Positions 7,164 to 12,137 of a stretch of 12,137 nt of DNA are shown piece after piece; the stretch's first letter is position 1, and every line of letters begins with the position of its first letter. This stretch comes from Deltaproteobacteria bacterium. GTDB lineage: Bacteria > Desulfobacterota > Desulfobacteria > Desulfobacterales > JAFDFH01. The DNA lies in NCBI GenBank assembly GCA_019309945.1, contig JAFDFH010000036.1, forward strand, positions 1 through 12,137, read 5' to 3'. Below the pieces are notes generated by a model. The model had not been told where the DNA came from, did no database searches, and saw nothing but the letters and a program-made list of their open reading frames with translations. A program made the position numbers and the translations under genes.

Positions 7164-7203
7164 AACATCGAACATCGAACATCCAACGTCGAATGTTGAA
7201 TGG
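7164..7203. repeat. 7-nt tandem repeat (AACATCG unit), about 5.7 copies
   Basis: The unit AACATCG is repeated with a strict 7-nt period: AACATCG twice, AACATCC, AACGTCG, AATGTTG, then a partial AATGG. Later units drift so that they can pair with the earlier ones, making an imperfect hairpin as well as a tandem array. Just upstream are the near-palindrome GGGCCATATGACCC (7106-7119) and AGCGCT (7123-7128). No protein frame is supported across it. Confidence 0.7.
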
Positions 7204-7241
7204 GAAGACACTAATCAGCGAGGGCTATAGTTCAAATATTT

Positions 7242-7312
7242 TTTTGACACAAAAACCTCATAAGTAATTGTTAAAGCACTAAAACCTGTGTTCGGGGACC
7301 TTTTGACACAAA
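7242..7312 (+). repeat. 12-nt direct repeat with -35-like core
   Basis: TTTTGACACAAA occurs at 7242-7253 and again at 7301-7312, 59 bp apart. Each copy contains a perfect TTGACA, but neither is followed at 16-18 bases by a convincing -10 box. They may be paired binding sites or old promoter copies for the tatT operon. The rest of the 6681-7541 gap outside the repeats shows no gene. Confidence 0.4.
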
Positions 7313-7355
7313 CATCACCCTTGATACTTGATGAAGGATAGGGGATGATATATCA

Positions 7356-7485
7356 ATACCTGAACTCTACAATTACCGCTTTCACCGCATCTTCTGTGTT
7401 GCAGGCTGCTCGCAGTAGCTGATTACGGCTTCACACCCTGCGCCTTGAACCTGCGGCGAAATCAGCAATTGTAGAATTCAGGTAT
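7356..7485. mobile_element. 130-bp MITE-like element with 19-bp terminal inverted repeats
   Basis: The left end (7356-7374, starting ATACCTGAACTC) and the right end (7467-7485) are reverse complements at 18 of 19 positions. The 92-bp interior is GC-richer than its surroundings and has no ORF of note. No target-site duplication is evident. It ends only 56 bp before the tatT GTG, so it lies within the 5' region of the TRAP operon and may contribute leader structure or displace the original promoter. Classification as a MITE is by structure only. Confidence 0.6.
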
Positions 7486-7541
7486 AACCCAAAAGTTACA
7501 TGTAGAATCATGAAAAGGATGCGTGAAGGGAGGAAAAAACA

Positions 7542-8486
7542 GTGAAGGTGATCAATCGGTTGATGTTGATCAGCATGCTGGTTGTTTGTTGCTGTTCCTG
7601 TTCCGCACGGAAAATGATGGTCAACGAATTCACTGGAATTTTGGCAAACGGTATTTCGGTTTTTGAACAGGACGATGACCTGGAAATGTTGGGGAAAGCC
7701 TTCCCCGCAAACATTAAACTTTTAGAGGCCCTGCTGGAAACGAGTCCGAACAATTCCGAACTGCTTGTCCTTTTGGCAAGATTTTATGGCAGCTACGCGT
7801 TTGTCAGTTTTGAGGGTAAGTGGGAACGGGCGGTTCTAAAAGGGAACATAGCGGAAGAGGAACAATCAGGGGAGGGGGGAAGGGCGGTTTCGATTTTAAG
7901 AGAAACCCTGAACCGGTATTACGTGAAAGGCACCGATTATGCTTTGAAGGCGCTTGAAGTGCAACATGGCCCATGTGGCGATCAATTGAAGCAAGTGAGC
8001 ACCCGGGATCAATTTTTTAATAAATTAACTGAAAACGATGTGTCCGCCTTGTTCTGGTATGGATTTAACCTGGGCGCTTACGTCAATTTGAACCGCGACT
8101 CGATCAAAGCCATTTCGATGGCACAACTGGCTGAAAAGGCAATGAAACGGGTCATCGAACTGAATCCGGGCTATTATTACGGTGGCGCGCATCTTTTTCT
8201 GTGCGCGTATTATGCCTCGCGACCACCGATGTTGGGCGGGAATATGGAGGCCGCGTTGTCCCACTATAAGAACGTCAAAGAAATCGCGGGAGAAGATTTT
8301 TTGCTGGCAGATGTGTATTTTGGGCGTTTTTACCTGTACCAAAAACAGGAAAGAAAAAAGTTTAAAGATGTGATGACCAGAATTATTCACTATCCGCAAA
8401 GCCGGAACGCGTATCCGTTGTATAACAAATTGGCCGTGATCCGGGCCAAGATGTATCTGGATGCGATTGATCAATTATTCGAATAA
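7542..8486 (+). CDS. tatT: TRAP-associated helical-repeat lipoprotein, TatT family (TRAP T-component)
   Basis: TatT proteins are all-helical, TPR-like periplasmic lipoproteins that in Treponema pallidum form a complex with the TRAP binding protein TatP. They have no relation to the Tat secretion system. The 314-residue product has a short hydrophobic signal (7-19) ending in a Cys cluster, with Cys20 (preceded by Ser) the likeliest lipidation site although the lipobox is degenerate. It then has helix-turn-helix repeats with family wording: SELLVLLARFYGSYAF (72-87), FWYGFNLGAYVNLNRDSIKA (171-190), MKRVIELNPGYYYGGAHLF (201-219) and the diagnostic RPPMLGGNMEAALSHY (227-242). The start is GTG, with GGGAGG (7528-7533) eight bases upstream. 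It is the first gene of the TRAP cluster, 69 nt before the binding-protein gene. The pairing predicts an atypical, perhaps hydrophobic ligand. Confidence 0.85.
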   Translation: MKVINRLMLISMLVVCCCSCSARKMMVNEFTGILANGISVFEQDDDLEMLGKAFPANIKLLEALLETSPNNSELLVLLARFYGSYAFVSFEGKWERAVLKGNIAEEEQSGEGGRAVSILRETLNRYYVKGTDYALKALEVQHGPCGDQLKQVSTRDQFFNKLTENDVSALFWYGFNLGAYVNLNRDSIKAISMAQLAEKAMKRVIELNPGYYYGGAHLFLCAYYASRPPMLGGNMEAALSHYKNVKEIAGEDFLLADVYFGRFYLYQKQERKKFKDVMTRIIHYPQSRNAYPLYNKLAVIRAKMYLDAIDQLFE

Positions 8487-8502
8487 AAGCAAATTTGATG
8501 TA

Positions 8503-8528
8503 CTCCTAAAAAGTTCTTTTTTAGCGAG
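8503..8528 (+). other. AT-rich hairpin between tatT and dctP
   Basis: CTCCTAAAAAG (8503-8513) pairs with CTTTTTTAGCGAG (8516-8528) with two single-base bulges. It lies 17 nt after the tatT stop, and no U-tract follows the stem. It could be an RNA processing or stability element between the two genes. It ends about 14 bases before the dctP ribosome site. Confidence 0.35.
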
Positions 8529-8555
8529 GCCATCAATATAGAAAGGATAAAAAGA

Positions 8556-9572
8556 GTGAGAATTCGATATTTTTCGGGGCTATTTTTTCTTCTGGTGATA
8601 TTGACATTACATGTGACCGGCGGCGGAGTTGGTGCCGGGGAAACGGTTATCAAGGTTGCGCTGGTCACACCTGAAGGCAGCACATGGACCAACACTCTTT
8701 ATAAAATGGCGAGGGAAGTCGAGGAACGCACAAACGGCGAGGTAAAGTTTAAAATTTATGCCGGGGGGATCAGCGGGGATGAGATGGATGTCCTTCGGAA
8801 AATGCGGGTGAATCGTATCCACGCCGCAGGTTTTTCCGGTGTCGGACTTGGCATTTTGGTGCCTGCCATACGAATTCTCGAAGCGCCGCTATTGTTTCAT
8901 GATTACGATGAGATCGATCGGGTCAAAGAAGAATTGTATGAAGCGTTTGAGGCCGATTTTGCCAAGAAAGGGTATGTTTTGCTCGGGTTCGCAGAGGCAG
9001 GATTTGTCTATTTTTTTTCCAAGACGGACATTTCGGGACCCAATGAACTCAAGCGCGTCAAGATGTGGGTGTGGAAAGGTGATCCGGTTGCCGAAACCTT
9101 TCTGGAGACTTTCGGAATCAGGACCTATCCACTCCATTTGACCGATGTAAATACAGGTCTCGAAACGGGAATGATCGATGCTTTCTATTCGCCGATGCTG
9201 GCGGCCATCGTTTTCCAGTGGTATTCGAGGATTCAGTACATACTGGATTATCCGATGGTGAATTCGACTGGTGCTCTGCTGATGAAAAAGAATGTCTTCG
9301 ATAAACTTTCGATAGAAAATCAGGAGATTCTGAGAACAGCTGCGAAGAAGTATTCCAACGAGTTGATCCGACTTGCCCGTCGCGACAACGCCGAGGCCAT
9401 GGTGGTGTTACAAGAAACCGGAATTAAATTTTTGGCCCCGACAACCGAACAGATTGCTTCATTTGAAAAAAACGCCCTAAAAACTTATGAAAAAAACATC
9501 CCTGATCTTTACAGTAAAGAATTGTTCAACAACGTACAGGCAATCCTGAAGAAACATCGTTCCGCAAATTAG
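8556..9572 (+). CDS. dctP: TRAP transporter solute-binding protein (DctP family, TatP-like)
   Basis: This periplasmic receptor hands its ligand to the DctQ/DctM membrane complex. The 338-residue product starts with GTG (AAAGGA at 8542-8547, eight bases upstream), has a signal peptide (about 1-28), then the two-lobed DctP domain: VIKVALVTPEGSTW (31-44), VEERTNGEVKFKIYAGG (55-71), a long linking-helix region and GLETGMIDAFYSP (201-213), which replaces the usual VDG-type segment. In classic DctP/SiaP the Arg of the LKGLKxRVP motif clamps the substrate carboxylate. Here the matching stretch is LKRVKMWVW (165-173), placing Trp171 at the Arg position. With the adjacent tatT, this suggests a TatP-type receptor for a non-carboxylate or hydrophobic ligand. 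No lipobox Cys is visible, so unlike T. pallidum TatP it is probably soluble. Confidence 0.9.
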   Translation: MRIRYFSGLFFLLVILTLHVTGGGVGAGETVIKVALVTPEGSTWTNTLYKMAREVEERTNGEVKFKIYAGGISGDEMDVLRKMRVNRIHAAGFSGVGLGILVPAIRILEAPLLFHDYDEIDRVKEELYEAFEADFAKKGYVLLGFAEAGFVYFFSKTDISGPNELKRVKMWVWKGDPVAETFLETFGIRTYPLHLTDVNTGLETGMIDAFYSPMLAAIVFQWYSRIQYILDYPMVNSTGALLMKKNVFDKLSIENQEILRTAAKKYSNELIRLARRDNAEAMVVLQETGIKFLAPTTEQIASFEKNALKTYEKNIPDLYSKELFNNVQAILKKHRSAN

Positions 9573-9589
9573 GCCCTTAACGAATTCAG

Positions 9590-9609
9590 ATCGACAATTT
9601 GTTGTCGAT
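9590..9609 (+). other. Perfect 8-bp hairpin after dctP
   Basis: ATCGACAA (9590-9597) and TTGTCGAT (9602-9609) form a perfect stem with a TTTG loop, 17 nt after the dctP stop. No T-run follows directly (the next begins 15 nt later), so it is more likely a 3'-end stabilising element for dctP mRNA than a terminator. Confidence 0.45.
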
Positions 9610-9717
9610 GTTTGAAGTCTACGTTTTTTCCACTTGCGTCCGATAGCCGATACGGGATGCTCGCTAACTCAAAACTGGAATTTTATTTTCTTTTTATATA
9701 ATGATTAACATCCTTAA

Positions 9718-9765
9718 TTTTAGGCACTTTAGCGCATTTTAGGCATTTTAGGCATTTGTAGCTCA
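9718..9765. repeat. 9-nt tandem repeat (TTTTAGGCA unit)
   Basis: TTTTAGGCA occurs at 9718-9726, 9737-9745 and 9746-9754, with degenerate copies at 9727-9736 (CTTTAGCGCA) and 9755-9765 (TTTGTAGCTCA). It lies in the 348-nt gap between dctP and dctQ. The units contain TAG stops in one frame, so it is not coding. A role as a protein-binding array or a slippage-grown repeat is open. Confidence 0.5.
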
Positions 9766-9792
9766 GGTTTTTACCGTTACAGTTGCCCCAGG

Positions 9793-9860
9793 GGGCCATT
9801 TCTTCCGAGTACAGTCTCGGAAGAAGCGTAGGCCCTTAAATTTTAATTTCTTGTTTTTTA
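9793..9860 (+). terminator. Strong two-part hairpin with T-rich tail between dctP and dctQ
   Basis: A perfect 10-bp stem, TTCTTCCGAG (9800-9809) with CTCGGAAGAA (9816-9825), has a 6-nt loop. It is enclosed by an outer GGGCC/GGCCC stem (9793-9797, 9831-9835). A T-rich stretch follows (9836-9860), though interrupted by A. It resembles a leaky terminator that would lower membrane-subunit expression relative to the binding protein. It could instead be an RNA stability element or part of a dispersed repeat. Confidence 0.45.
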
Positions 9861-9885
9861 TGGCACTCAATAAAAACCAATTTGC

Positions 9886-9906
9886 TTCCGGCTTGTCCGG
9901 GTCAGG
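9886..9906 (+). repeat. 21-nt dispersed repeat, copy 2
   Basis: TTCCGGCTTGTCCGGGT followed by CAGG. It matches 20 of 21 positions of the minus-strand sequence at 5371-5391. It ends 5 nt before the dctQ ribosome site, so it forms the immediate leader of dctQ. A TTG at 9882 would translate through it, which argues against that start. Confidence 0.6.
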
Positions 9907-9910
9907 AATT

Positions 9911-9915
9911 AAGGA
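9911..9915 (+). promoter_or_regulatory. Ribosome binding site that sets the dctQ start
   Basis: AAGGA lies five bases before the ATG at 9921, immediately downstream of the dispersed repeat. It favours this ATG over the in-frame TTG at 9882, which has no ribosome site. Confidence 0.6.
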
Positions 9916-9920
9916 CGTTT

Positions 9921-10436
9921 ATGCGGTGGATGAACAAAATTGATGATTTTTTAGCGGTAATCGAAAAGTTTTTGGTGGTGGTGTTTTTTTCCGCACTCAT
10001 TTTGTTGATTTTTTTCAACATCATTTCACGAAACCTGTTTCACCTTTCCTTTCAGAAGATTTTAGAGATCGCCCCGGCACTCGTCCTCTGGTTGGTCCTG
10101 GTCGGGTCTTCCCTGGCGTTAAAAGAAAAGCGTCATATTAAACTGGAATTGCTGCTTCGATTTTGCTCTGAAAAAATTCGTTTCAGCGCAAATATCGCTG
10201 CCAGCCTATTCGGAATGATTATTACAGGGATCCTGTTCATCGCTGCGCTGGAATTTGTGACAAATGAGATTGCGATTTTCGGGTGGTGGGGGTGGATTTC
10301 CGTAATTTTCCCTATATTTTTTTTGGTTTCTTTTTTCAGGTATTTTGTGCGTATGGTTTATCATATGGGCAGACCCGTATCAATTCATTCGCGTTCGCTG
10401 TCGGCATCGAAACCGGATAAAGCGACACAACAATAA
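9921..10436 (+). CDS. dctQ: TRAP transporter small membrane subunit (DctQ family)
   Basis: This is the small inner-membrane subunit that scaffolds DctM in ion-driven substrate import. The 171-residue product has four hydrophobic segments (about 17-36, 51-68, 92-112 and 121-143), the usual DctQ topology. The conserved segment after TM2 is LALKEKRHIKLELLL (65-79), matching the family pattern of a charged turn with His. The ATG at 9921 follows AAGGA by five bases. The alternative TTG at 9882 would add 13 residues encoded by a dispersed repeat. The stop is 2 nt before dctM, so these two genes are tightly coupled, whereas a 348-nt gap separates them from the binding-protein gene. Confidence 0.87.
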   Translation: MRWMNKIDDFLAVIEKFLVVVFFSALILLIFFNIISRNLFHLSFQKILEIAPALVLWLVLVGSSLALKEKRHIKLELLLRFCSEKIRFSANIAASLFGMIITGILFIAALEFVTNEIAIFGWWGWISVIFPIFFLVSFFRYFVRMVYHMGRPVSIHSRSLSASKPDKATQQ

Positions 10437-10438
10437 GC

Positions 10439-11728
10439 ATGTTTACCCTGTTAATCTTTTTAATTGTCCTGTTTGCAGTCATCGAAACGCCTTTGTTTAC
10501 GGTTATCGCCGGTCTGTCGATTGTATGCCTCTATTTTGTCGATTTTGACTGGTTGTCACTTCAGATCATTCTGATCGAGGTGAATCGACTGGCGTCCATG
10601 CCGGTACTGGTTGCATTACCGTTGTTCACATTCGTCGGAACCTTATTAACTGAAACCGAAGCCCCGAAACGCATCATGAACCTCATGCAGGCGCTGATTG
10701 GCTGGTTGCCCGGCGGCCTCGCGATTGCGGCCCTTTGCGCTTGTGCGTTTTTTACGGCCCTTACAGGGGCCAGCGGGGTTACCATTGTGGCTCTGGGAAG
10801 TGTCTTGTATCCGATATTACGGAAACGAGCGTATAATGAAACATTTACACTGGGATTGCTGACGACTTCGGGTAGCCGGGGACTTTTATTTCCACCCAGC
10901 CTTCCGATTATCCTATATGGCGTTGTTGCCCAGATCGAAATCCCCAAAATTTTTAAAGCCGCCCTGTTGCCTGGGATTTTGTCTATTGCTGTATTGTCGA
11001 TGTATGCTTTTTGCCATCAATTTTATGCAACCCGGGCGCACAGGCGAGAGAGGTCAGCGGTTACTGTATCATGGGATCAAGTAAAGACCGCCTTTATCAA
11101 AGGAATATGGGATTGGCCGATTATTGTCATCATTATTCTTGGCGTTTATGGCGGTTTTGTGACCATCACGGAAGTCTCCGCTCTGGTTGTGGTTTATGTG
11201 ATCGTTACGGAATGCTTTATTTTAAGAGAGGTACATTTTTTTAAGCAGCTTCCGGGGATCATGATCGAGAGTGTGATGCTCGCCGGCGCCATCATTGTTA
11301 TTCTCGGTTTTGCCCTTGGTTTTACCGGTTATCTGGTCGAGGAACAGATTCCGGGGAGGATTTTAGCCTTTTTAACGAGTTTGACCGCGAATAAATTTAT
11401 TTTCCTGGCCGGATTAAATCTGTTTTTGCTGGCGGTGGGTTGTATTATGGATATTTTTTCAGCCATTATCGTCATCGTGCCGATCATGGTGCCCATCGCA
11501 CTGAAATATGGTGTGGATCCGATTCATCTGTGTGTGATCTTCATGGTGAATCTTGAAATTGGGTATTCAACGCCGCCCATCGGTATGAATCTGTTTATTG
11601 CCGGCCTCAAGTTCCAAAAACCCATTACCGTGCTTTATCGAGCATCCGTGCCCTATCTGATTTTGATGCTCGCGTTTCTGATTCTGATTACTTATGTACC
11701 GTTATTGAGCCTTTGCCTGATTCGATAG
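10439..11728 (+). CDS. dctM: TRAP transporter large membrane subunit (DctM family)
   Basis: This is the elevator-type transport subunit of the TRAP system in the inner membrane, thought to couple import to a sodium or proton gradient. The 429-residue product is highly hydrophobic throughout, consistent with about 12 membrane segments. Family signatures include PLFTFVGTLLTE (61-72), LPGGLAIAALCACAFFTALTGASGV (90-114, conserved around TGASG), SRGLLFPPSLPIILYG (146-161) and, near the C-terminus, GYSTPPIGMNLFIAGL. It begins 2 nt after the dctQ stop with no strong ribosome site, suggesting translational coupling. A methyltransferase-like gene follows 42 nt later, probably in the same transcript. 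Length is normal for the family. Confidence 0.93.
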   Translation: MFTLLIFLIVLFAVIETPLFTVIAGLSIVCLYFVDFDWLSLQIILIEVNRLASMPVLVALPLFTFVGTLLTETEAPKRIMNLMQALIGWLPGGLAIAALCACAFFTALTGASGVTIVALGSVLYPILRKRAYNETFTLGLLTTSGSRGLLFPPSLPIILYGVVAQIEIPKIFKAALLPGILSIAVLSMYAFCHQFYATRAHRRERSAVTVSWDQVKTAFIKGIWDWPIIVIIILGVYGGFVTITEVSALVVVYVIVTECFILREVHFFKQLPGIMIESVMLAGAIIVILGFALGFTGYLVEEQIPGRILAFLTSLTANKFIFLAGLNLFLLAVGCIMDIFSAIIVIVPIMVPIALKYGVDPIHLCVIFMVNLEIGYSTPPIGMNLFIAGLKFQKPITVLYRASVPYLILMLAFLILITYVPLLSLCLIR

Positions 11729-11770
11729 CTCAGGGTTCAGGACTTTAGCTTTTTAAAAAAGGAAAATAAA

Positions 11771-12137
11771 ATGAATACACAGGAATGGAATCCGGGTCGG
11801 TTACTGGAAACGTCCGGATACTACTGGAAGACATGCACCCTTCATGCCGGTGTCAAACTGGATGTATTTACGACAATCGGAGATGCACATCTGCGAATCG
11901 AGGATATCGCTTCTAATTTAGGCGGATCAAAGAGGCGTCGGAATGCTTCTCAATGCACTGACAGCCATGAATCTGCTAATAAAAACAGATGATCAATATT
12001 CCAATACGGATGCCGCCAAAACTTTTCTTTCAAAAAATTCTCCTCGCTATATCGGTTACATGATTATGCATCATCATCATCTAGTGCATTCGTGGTCCCA
12101 GCTGGACCAGGCGGTTAAAACGGGTCATCCATCCGGA
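11771..12137 (+). pseudogene. SAM-dependent O-methyltransferase-like gene, frameshifted and cut by window edge
   Basis: The ATG at 11771 (GGA at 11761-11763, seven bases upstream) opens a frame with the helical/winged-helix dimerisation domain of plant-type O-methyltransferase relatives: LLETSGYYWKTCTLHAGVKL, then IEDIASNLGG near residue 50. The frame then breaks and stops at 11992. In another forward frame from about 11931 the family sequence resumes: RGVGMLLNALTAMNLL, TDDQYSNTDAAKTFLS, RYIGYMIMHHHHLVHSW, and it stays open to the window end. The change is a net one-base insertion or two-base deletion near 11928-11936, in TCAAAGAGG. It could be a real mutation, a sequencing or assembly error, or, less likely, recoding. 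The SAM-binding Rossmann domain would lie beyond the window. It follows dctM by 42 nt. Confidence 0.75.

Noticed and set aside
7164..7203. Short repeats as a CRISPR array
   Set aside because: The units are contiguous 7-mers with no spacers and no cas genes nearby.
7542..8486. tatT as part of the twin-arginine (Tat) secretion system
   Set aside because: The name is shared only by accident; the protein is a helical-repeat lipoprotein next to TRAP genes, with no TatA/B/C features.
9882..9920. TTG start for dctQ at 9882
   Set aside because: The added residues would be encoded by the dispersed repeat and the TTG has no ribosome site, whereas the ATG at 9921 follows AAGGA at five bases.

Overview
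The window looks like chromosomal DNA from a Gram-negative bacterium, most probably a sulfate-reducing deltaproteobacterium (Desulfobacterales-like). Reasons: a general amino-acid ABC transporter with the gene order binding protein, two permeases, ATPase; a TRAP transporter of the TatT-associated type; lipoprotein signals; and long gaps filled with small structured repeats of a kind I associate with that group. This assignment is inference. No rRNA, tRNA, CRISPR array or transposase gene is seen.

Layout. (1) 1-392, minus: the 5' part of a PilZ-domain (c-di-GMP receptor) protein that runs off the left edge, with a good promoter at 482-509. (2) 732-1998, plus: promoter, a possible 39-codon leader ORF whose stop overlaps the galE start, galE (UDP-glucose 4-epimerase) and a strong intrinsic terminator. 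(3) 2049-6680, minus: aapJ-aapQ-aapM-aapP, a complete polar amino-acid ABC importer. The binding protein is predicted to be a lipoprotein with a coiled-coil linker, and a 414-nt structured gap separates it from the permeases. (4) 6681-7541: an 861-nt gap between the divergent transporter operons. It holds two miniature inverted-repeat elements (6889-7030 and 7356-7485), a 7-nt tandem repeat and a 12-nt direct repeat. (5) 7542-11728, plus: a complete TRAP transporter of the TatPT type: TatT-like helical-repeat lipoprotein, DctP-like binding protein, a 348-nt structured gap, then small (DctQ) and large (DctM) membrane subunits. (6) 11771-12137, plus: the start of a SAM-dependent O-methyltransferase-like gene with a frameshift near 11930, running off the right edge.

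How it works together. The window centres on two secondary-substrate uptake systems transcribed away from each other. The ABC system should import amino acids using ATP. The TRAP system should use an ion gradient; its binding protein has Trp where the carboxylate-clamping Arg of classic TRAP binding proteins sits, and it is paired with TatT, so its ligand is probably not a simple carboxylate. In both operons the binding-protein gene is separated from the membrane genes by a long hairpin-rich gap, and both gaps carry the same 21-nt repeat (one mismatch) in the same orientation relative to transcription. This is the most striking non-coding signal in the window.
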